NCBI RefSeq assembly: GCF_025024155.1
Contig: NW_026251728.1
Coordinates: 124,001 to 188,000 of the forward strand
DNA: 64,000 nt
Direction: 5' to 3'
Source: Gamsiella multidivaricata
Taxonomy: Eukaryota; Mortierellomycota; Mortierellomycetes; Mortierellales; Mortierellaceae
The notes below the pieces were generated by a model. The model had not been told where the DNA came from. It made no database searches and was given only the letters and a program-made list of their open reading frames with translations. Positions 57,885 through 64,000 of this stretch are shown here, piece after piece. The position numbers and the translations under genes were made by a program. How positions within the stretch are numbered: position 1 is the first letter of the stretch; every line of letters begins with the position of its first letter.

Positions 57885-59063
57885 ATGGAATCAAAAATAG
57901 CCGCTGCGTCCACAAAAATAGTCGCTGCATCCTCGAAGATCGTTGCAATCGCAAAGACCGTTGCCATGCACGTGGAGGACCCCAGATTCGTAGTGGCTGT
58001 AACTGCATTAACTGCCGCCTACTGCCTCTATGAAAATTTTAGAGGAGGTAATGGGCCGGTAACGTATCGTCCCTATACCAAAGAGTCAATGGTGGCATTG
58101 TGTTGTGAAAGGAGCCTTTCTCTTCTGAAGTGAACAAAGACTTGACAGTGCTTCAGTCTAAAGATACGAATATTAAAATTGTACGCTTTTGTCGTCACCA
58201 TCGAATAGTCTCTCGAAAATTCATCCGGTCCAGGCCATCCAGCTGGTCCAGGACATCCACCTGGTCCAGGACATTCACCTGGTCCAGGACATCCACTTGG
58301 TCCAGGACATCCACCTGGTCCGGGACATCCACCTGGTCCAGAACATCCACCTGGTCCAGAACATCCACCCGACGCAGAGTATCCAAAAACGTCGGAACAG
58401 CGGCAATGCGAGCAAGAAGTGCAAGAGCGCAAGCGAAAAGAGGAACGCCGGCAACAACAAAAGGAGCAACGGGTACTAAGGGGGATTATCAAGCAGATAG
58501 AGAACATGCGTAGGCGAGAGCATCAGGAAGCTCAGACGGAATTAAAGGATCAGCAGGCGCATATTGAGTCTCTCGTGCTAAGGTTGAGCGAGCAAGAACA
58601 TCGACAGATCCAGATGGAGCAGGAGATGTCGGGGCGGTTCAACCGTGAGAGCGACCGGACTTCAGCACTTGAGCAGATGATGATGCAGATGATGATGCAG
58701 ATGCAGGTTCAACAACAACCGACTCCGACTTTGACGCATGAGGACTTGATGCGGATTGCTGCCATGATATTCCCGATGGTATTCTACGAATCCCTCATGG
58801 CTATCGTTCATCTCGCTGAGAACGACATGATGATTTTAAACGCTAATTTGACCACGCAAGTCCGAGGAGAGATGATCCGTACGGGATATCGTCCATTTCC
58901 AGCTATCAGCGCATTGACATCTGCCTCTTCCTCAACTCAACACTATGGAGCGGAGACCGTTGACCATCACGACGGCGACAACGACAACAACGACGGCAAC
59001 GATGATGAACTTACGGATCTTGGCTTTGACGGGTTCGACTTTTCCGATTCAGAGGAGGATTGA
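57885..59063 (+). CDS. Orphan coiled-coil protein B with a Gly-Pro-His repeat (paralogue of A)
   Basis: Exons 57885-58047 and 58234-59063 join in phase to 330 residues. Exon 1 (about 54 residues) holds a hydrophobic segment (VVAVTALTAAYCLYENF) like that of protein A. After the splice come about eight GPGHPP-type hexapeptides, then a coiled coil (about 105-210), the conserved LTHEDLMRIAAMIFPMVFYE and LMAIVHL segment, and an acidic tail (NDDELTDLGFDGFDFSDSEED region). The acceptor at 58231-58233 lies inside the repeat; an acceptor one repeat later would also be in phase, so the repeat count in the protein may vary. No family recognised. Confidence 0.65.
58227..58370. repeat. Eight tandem 18-bp units coding GPGHPP
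   Basis: Eight units of the form GGTCCAGGACATCCACCT with one to four changes each. As 18 is a multiple of three, every frame stays open on the plus strand. The used frame gives Gly-Pro-Gly-His-Pro-Pro hexapeptides. Confidence 0.85.
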
Positions 59064-60577
59064 ATCGGCAGAGAATTTTTGTGTCGAGCCGCTGCTATTT
59101 TTTTTTCTTTCTCTCTCATGCACACTCTTCTCTAACCCTCCATACCGAGGCTGGGCCATACGCTTATTTTTCTTGAGCGCAATAATCGCGACTCTGTGCC
59201 TGTATTTGCTCTAAAAATAAATAAAAAGTCCTCCGCTAGTCTGACTCACTTTCCGTGCTATACCTGCTTTGATGTTGCTGATGTCCAGCTATGCATTGGA
59301 CACCACACAGCGATAGTTTCACTGGTTTATAGATCGTTTTAATATACGCTGCCGCACAAAACTGAGCCAATGTCTCCTATCCCCAACGTTTCTTTTCGTT
59401 TCCTAGGATCCGTTTATGTAGGCATTGCTGATGCTTGACAAAAATAAAACTCCTATCTTCCTTTACATCTGTATTGCATATGGTGCCTTCAGCTTGCTCT
59501 CAACTTTCTTTTCACCACATCTACGCTGAATATGAGACCGATACTGTGGTGTAGTGAATGAGAAACATTCGGCTGGCCTCGCAGAGTTGATATTAGATCA
59601 CGGGGAAGAGCACCGCCCCCAGAATAAAAGAATAAACAGCCTGGTTCCTGAACCAGAGTCTTTCCTAAAATCATTTGTATTGTGGCATATAGCCTATTTT
59701 ACACGTTGCCTCTGTGTTCGATAGCTAGACTGAGTCCAGGTATTAATTTAAGCTACTGAGCAATAAGTAATTGCTCGGTCACTGTAATTAAAGATCCCTT
59801 GATTCTGGACAGTCATATTCTTCATGTATCACATATTGCATTCGTCCAGATTGTCCGGATAACACCGCACCAACGACAGGTACTGACTATCACCGTCAGC
59901 AACCCACGCAACGAGATACAGTCAACAGGGAATGCCGACCCTGATCATTCGCCACCTTTGCACCGTCAATCGCTCTTATTTAGACACTGTATTTGCCCTG
60001 CAGCGTTTCCCCGATCACCGATCGTCTCATTGAGCATCCATCATCGGCTTACCCTCGTGAAACGGCATTATAAAGGTACAACGGGGGTCTGATTAGCGAA
60101 CATTGGCATACAACGGTTCCAGAGAGATGGACTTCATTGTCATGACTTCACTTCAACGGATATCACATAGGCGAACTCCTTGCAACTACCTCAGTTATAC
60201 CCCAAAGGAATATAGTCTTATCTCGTACCATTTAGCTAAACAGATCCCAATATTTATTTCCTTACTTTTCCTTTGTGTTAATACATCCCGATCTAAAGGA
60301 GGACCCTGCACCACGAACCAGTAAGTAACCGACATATTCCCTTGCAGAAGTCCTAATCGCATGGTGCCTGAGATATTTTTGGGATTGAGAATAAGTGAGA
60401 AAGAGATGTGACTTCACATACCACACCGATTAGGTATTTATTTGTATAAAGTATAATGATGAGCTGGAGGTACACTTGTTAAACTAAATATACAGTGAAC
60501 TCTGGTGAAATATGCAACAGCGCCTCCTATTGTAAACAGAATTAATGGTAGAAGTTACAGAACTCGTTATTAGACCC
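59064..60577. other. Gene-poor region downstream of orphan B
   Basis: No gene supported. AATAAA-like signals lie near 59216 and 59444. Short open frames have no recognisable content. Confidence 0.45.
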
Positions 60578-61580
60578 CTACACAGCAGTGGCCTTGCAGC
60601 GTAGTTTCCAGATCAGTTCCGTAGCCTGCGTCTCAATAAAGCTGACAAACTTGTGGATGACCTGTCGTGTAATCGAAGGTGGCGAGGTGAATAGTGTTCC
60701 GTCCAGACCCCAAATTGGGGTCATACTGGGAGTGAACCTTCACATTTAGGCCACTTCCATTATTATTCATGAGACTATTAAACTATCTAATACTCCAAGC
60801 CCTAGATCGGGGCTATAGAAACCCCTACCGGGAGCATAATAAACAAACACGCTCTTTTGTCTCCTTGACTCATACTCAGGTACATAAAACATCACAAATA
60901 GGCTACCCCACTCCTTGATTAGGCTGACCGGCGTGATGCTGCGGTACATCGCTAATCCTCCAGGTTTAATACGGAGAGCGGTCGATAGAGTCGTCGCCTA
61001 GGAGCAGCGACTGAGTCTCACCGATTGTCGCGAACCGTGCATGTTTACCCCTGAGTTCTTGATCATGCTTCCGTCCTGAGCACTGCCTCATAGAGAGGCG
61101 AGCGCGAAGTATTTATTTAGCTCAACCATTTGTATCTCTTGCTTCTGTATCGATTACCCTCATTAACCACCCTGACCTACGCATATAAACTCCATATTCC
61201 ATACAGACACATACACCTACACTCACCGACCCGAGCCGGAACGGATAGTGCCGTTACGAGTGAGGGATCGCGACACCGATGCAGGACAGACCTTGGATAT
61301 GGGTCGATGTCTTGGGACAAACCTATACAATGGGTTTCGATGCAACGGCACGGGCCTTGTTACAGGCAATGTCGTGCTCATGGTGCTCCTTGCTTTTCTT
61401 GTTGTATGCGGCCGTCGCAGCTCGGCCCCACTTGTCGATCTGCTGCAGACCATCGTGCCAGATTTGCCTGCAGACATCGCCATTGGCACTGCAAGTCCAC
61501 AGATGGTCGTTGTCCTCGTCATGGATGTCGCAGGCTATCAGCGATTTTTTATATATAATGGATAGAGTCCGCAACACAAA
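60578..61580 (-). mobile_element. LINE-type retrotransposon remnant (C-terminal part)
   Basis: On the minus strand, the frame at 61323-61577 contains CDIHDEDNDHLWTCSAN, the EDxDHLWxC block typical of the C-terminus of LINE reverse-transcriptase proteins, then a charged tail (KKSKEHHEHD). Further along, near 60578-60770, a frame ends ETQATELIWKLRC, which resembles what follows the zinc-knuckle region in fungal LINEs. The middle (about 60770-61220) is broken by stops. No catalytic reverse-transcriptase motif is present. The order and strand of both blocks suggest one decayed element. Confidence 0.5.
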
Positions 61581-62033
61581 GCAAAGGACCAGCGATAGTA
61601 GCTACACTCAAAGTACAGTCGAATCTGGTTTTTGTGGACAGTCTGCTATCAAAATCGTTTTCAGTTAACCTCTCACATATACGCTGTCGCCTGCCGTTCC
61701 TCTTCTACAACCATAAATGCGACATGAGAGACGCGTCCAAGGATCCTGCTAGAATGTTGACATTGCTACGCCACGGCAGGTGACACCATATGTTTGATTT
61801 TTTTTTCTTTTTTTAAAATAATTTTTTAGAGAGGTTAATTCAATATTTTTTGATGCAAACTGTCCACAAAAGCCAAATTCGACTGCACAGCAATGAATGT
61901 ACCATAAATTCTATTGATAACTAAGTTACCTTTTATTAAACCTATTTAAAGCGAATATAGCCAGTTTTGGGCTAGGCTGATACTTTGAGTGTAGTTACTA
62001 TCGCTGGTTCTTTGTTGTGTCGCGGAATCAATC
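61561..62033. repeat. Inverted duplication, arms 61561-61615 and 61981-62033
   Basis: The left arm (CCAGCGATAGTAGCTACACT region) recurs inverted in the right arm with few changes. The arms flank a Tc1-like element plus about 95 bp. The right arm belongs to a minus-strand open stretch (62000-62150, EGVRRMIDSATQQRTSD), and the left arm reads RVRNTKQRTSD. Confidence 0.75.
61616..61885. mobile_element. Short Tc1/mariner-like element (MITE)
   Basis: Terminal inverted repeats begin CAGTCGAATCTGG (left) and CAGTCGAATTTGG (right, inverted). They extend over TTTTGTGGACAGT and, loosely, over TTAACCTCTC about 55 bp in. Left flank is TA, as expected for Tc1/mariner; the right flank reads CA, probably a decayed TA. 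270 bp, no coding content. Confidence 0.7.
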
Positions 62034-62423
62034 ATCCTTCGCACACCTTCTTTGGAAGACGTGATCATTTCCCAGATCTCTGTGCGCATCGCGCCCCTGA
62101 CTTCCAAATGCTGTGGTTCCTCGCAAATTCCATCAAATATAGCAATGTAGACGTCCAAAGTCGCAGAACGCACTAAGCACAACACCAAAAAAAAAAAAAA
62201 AAAAAAAAAAAAACGCGACAGCAGACGCGGCTGCCTCCATGTCACACCGGCTATTATGGGAATAGTGGCAACTGTCCGTTGTCGTTAAGGTAACAGGCGT
62301 TCAGTGCGTTAATGCGAAAGCAGTGCTTTCTTCTTTTATTGTTTCAACAACGAAGAGGCGTGCATATATGCTAGTACGCGTTTGTTCAAAGAGGGCCAAT
62401 GCCCACCAACACCGTGAATGTGT
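61886..62423. other. Spacer with A31 run
   Basis: Includes the right arm of the inverted duplication and an A31 run at 62187-62217. Nothing else recognised. Confidence 0.5.
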
Positions 62424-62849
62424 TTAGCACTTGCCGCTGTACTTGACAGCGGTTGAGGGCAAGTTCTGAGACGTTTCGCCGTTGCCGCTGGACGTGGCAC
62501 CCTTGTGAAGCTGGATGGATCGCACATTGCCCGAGACGTTTTCCAAAAGAGGGTACGAGTATGTCGAACCCTGGGCGACGTAGATGCTGGCACGCGTGTA
62601 CTTGCCGCCACAGTTGGCGTTATCAAAGAGAGTGAGAGTGACGGTAGCGGCAGCGGGATCGTCGTGATAGTACTTGATCGACTTGATGTTCGTGAACGGG
62701 CTGACCGAGTAGCAGGTTTCGTACGCAGGGATATCGAAACTGTTGCACTTGCCCTGGTAGCTCTGAGTGTCGAAGACAGAGAGTCTGCAGGCAGCCTCAG
62801 CAGAGGCAACGAAAGCGGCGGCGGCGACGGCGAAGAGAGTGAACTTCAT
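62424..62849 (-). CDS. Small secreted cysteine-containing protein (unknown, beta-crystallin-like pattern)
   Basis: A single exon of 141 residues. Signal peptide: MKFTLFAVAAAAFVASAEA, with cleavage before Ala20 or Cys21. The mature part has five Cys (CRLSVFD, GKCNSF, YETCYS, NANCGG and the C-terminal GKC). Two similar halves with S-x-K-Y and R-S-I-Q-L strands recall beta/gamma-crystallin-type folds, which is a guess. A TATA box about 90 bp upstream and a short pyrimidine-rich leader suggest strong expression. The small size, secretion and orphan status fit a cell-wall or effector-like protein; function is unknown. Confidence 0.8.
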   Translation of the reverse strand: MKFTLFAVAAAAFVASAEAACRLSVFDTQSYQGKCNSFDIPAYETCYSVSPFTNIKSIKYYHDDPAAATVTLTLFDNANCGGKYTRASIYVAQGSTYSYPLLENVSGNVRSIQLHKGATSSGNGETSQNLPSTAVKYSGKC

Positions 62850-62937
62850 GGTGAAAATGTGGTTTGAGAGTTGAAATGTGAATCTAGTGATGGGAGGTAG
62901 ATGTTGAGAAGGTGAGGATTAGGAAAATCTGTCGATC

Positions 62938-62945
62938 TTTTTATA
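62938..62945 (-). promoter_or_regulatory. TATA box of the small secreted protein gene
   Basis: TATAAAAA on the minus strand, 89 bp upstream of the ATG at 62849; one of the few clean TATA boxes in the window. Confidence 0.6.
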
Positions 62946-63717
62946 CCTTTCATTTTTTTTTTTTTCTATTGCTGCTTCCTTGTTGAGAATGTTACCCGAA
63001 TTGGCTTTTTGAGGTATCCTATTGGCTAATTTAATCAGCCAGCCTCTCACTTCGGATCCGCGGTAATTTTTCAAACTTAAGGTTTGGCCAATAATGCGCT
63101 GCTTTTGGTGCATGAGCCAATCAAATCAGTATTTTATTTTAGGCTCAACAGCCAGATACAACTTTGTTAACGGTTGATGCATCGCATAGACTATTCCCTT
63201 CTCCCGGTGCTTGTCCCTGTTTCCCGTTTGACATAGTCTACAGATGTTGTATCCCTATTCATGTACCATGCGCCTTGCTGAAAGAAACGACATGTTTGTT
63301 CACTTCGAAAGTCGAAACTTATGCTGCTAATTTAGTCCGCATCTGTGTTCTGGTTATAGTTTAACCTGTCTGTCCAAGTTGAGAATCTTTTCACCAAGAT
63401 CATTCTCTTCGCCCTCGCGTCGGAGTCTTTGCTCCTTCGCTCTTGCGTCGGGTCCTTCTCAATGAATTCTATGTGCCGTATCTCCATGCCCCAGTTCTTG
63501 TTTATACACGCACAGAAGGGAGCTGCATGCCAAGTAATGGATGGGCACAACGTACACAAACACACAAAGACATATGGAACGGATAAATGGAAAAACAGAT
63601 GGGTGCAATGTACAGCCCACGCCTGGATTAAGAGACAAAATGTCTCTTTAATTCGAATTTTCGTATTCTGTCTACGCCTGCCAGTATAAAAAATATAACA
63701 GAACATAAAATTTATAT
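62946..63717. other. Spacer upstream of the secreted protein gene
   Basis: No gene supported; open frames are short and without recognisable content. Confidence 0.4.
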
Positions 63718-63966
63718 GAGGAAGAAACGCATAAAGAGGTGGAGGAGGGTCTGCTGGACGCGTTAGACAGGGGCCGCGCTATGCTTTGTGATGGAAAGAA
63801 GCCTGCACAGTCTCTTGATCTCCGTGTTGCCATATTCATGAGTGACGGACTTAAGCTAATGGCCGAGCTGATAGCACTTAACAAGGGGCAAGATACCATT
63901 GATACCATTGATAGAGTCCGCGTAAAAAAGTGCCGACATTTATATTTTTACAATAATAAATTTTAA
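63718..63966 (+). pseudogene. Gene fragment (exon or decayed end), unknown family
   Basis: An open stretch without ATG reads EEETHKEVEEGLLDALDRGR, then PAQSLDLRVAIFMSDGLKLM and AELIALNKG, and ends VKKCRHLYFYNNKF. Helical, with a real-protein composition. The bases GATAGAGTCCGC in it recur in the inverted duplication near 61561, hinting at a common source. It may be an exon of a larger gene whose start lies in unrecognised sequence, or debris cut by the Tc1-like end at 63969. Confidence 0.35.
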
Positions 63967-64000
63967 TACAGTCGATTGCGGCTCTCACGTGAGAAATGGT
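63967..64000. mobile_element. Start of a Tc1-like element at the window edge
   Basis: TA followed by CAGTCGATTGCGGCTCTCAC, the CAGTCGA start of a Tc1/mariner-type inverted repeat as seen at 61616. The rest lies outside the window. Confidence 0.4.

Noticed and set aside
61130..61668. Plus-strand open frames over the LINE remnant
   Set aside because: They are shadows of the minus-strand frame carrying the EDNDHLWTC block.
1..64000. tRNA, rRNA and CRISPR features
   Set aside because: No tRNA B-box/cloverleaf, no rRNA stretch and no spaced direct repeats were recognised by eye.

Overview
This window is nuclear DNA of a filamentous fungus. The genes are split by short GT-AG introns, intergenic spacers are rich in CT and homopolymer tracts, and there is no bacterial-style operon or Shine-Dalgarno signal. 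An early-diverging, Mortierella-like fungus (Mucoromycota) is suggested by a GTP-type PEP carboxykinase, F-box/leucine-rich genes with many decayed relatives, and a multi-exon orphan with a nuclease-like motif. The lineage is an inference; no database was searched.

Layout: (1) 1-7.0 kb holds the 5' part of a mitofusin (fzo1, minus) and a nine-exon PEP carboxykinase (minus). (2) 7-22 kb is accessory: two intact F-box genes (12.2-13.8 plus, 20.4-22.1 minus) among at least six decayed copies, plus an intact eight-exon gene with a PD-(D/E)XK-like motif (15.7-18.0). (3) 23.4-47.3 kb is a dense housekeeping block: gid4, a mitochondrial RCC1-like gene, elg1/ATAD5, cardiolipin synthase, yif1, a RING protein with SUMO-interaction-like motifs, a small Q/S/D-rich gene, a subtilisin-family protease, an FMN 2-hydroxy-acid oxidase with a peroxisomal-type C-terminus, and cox19. 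(4) 47.3-52.4 kb is gene-poor, with a Ser-rich orphan and a fold-back element. (5) 52.4-59.1 kb holds a THP1/PCID2 PCI gene, a small single-pass membrane protein with a PPPY motif, and a tandem pair of paralogous orphan coiled-coil genes. (6) 59-64 kb holds a LINE-type remnant, nested inverted repeats with Tc1-like ends, a small secreted Cys protein and a gene fragment at the edge.

Many of the housekeeping genes act in mitochondria or at membranes: fusion (fzo1), cardiolipin synthesis (crd1), copper delivery to cytochrome oxidase (cox19), the RCC1-like protein, and Golgi transport (yif1). A second theme is ubiquitin-dependent control: GID4 (whose known targets in yeast are gluconeogenic enzymes; PEP carboxykinase lies about 16 kb away), a SUMO-targeted-ligase candidate and F-box substrate adaptors. 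I see no operon-like linkage. Several pairs are divergent and probably share promoters (RCC1-like/elg1, crd1/yif1, oxidase/cox19).

Exon boundaries were worked out by hand from splice consensus and reading-frame phase. Most genes close perfectly in phase; first exons of crd1 and internal junctions of the nuclease-like gene are the least certain.
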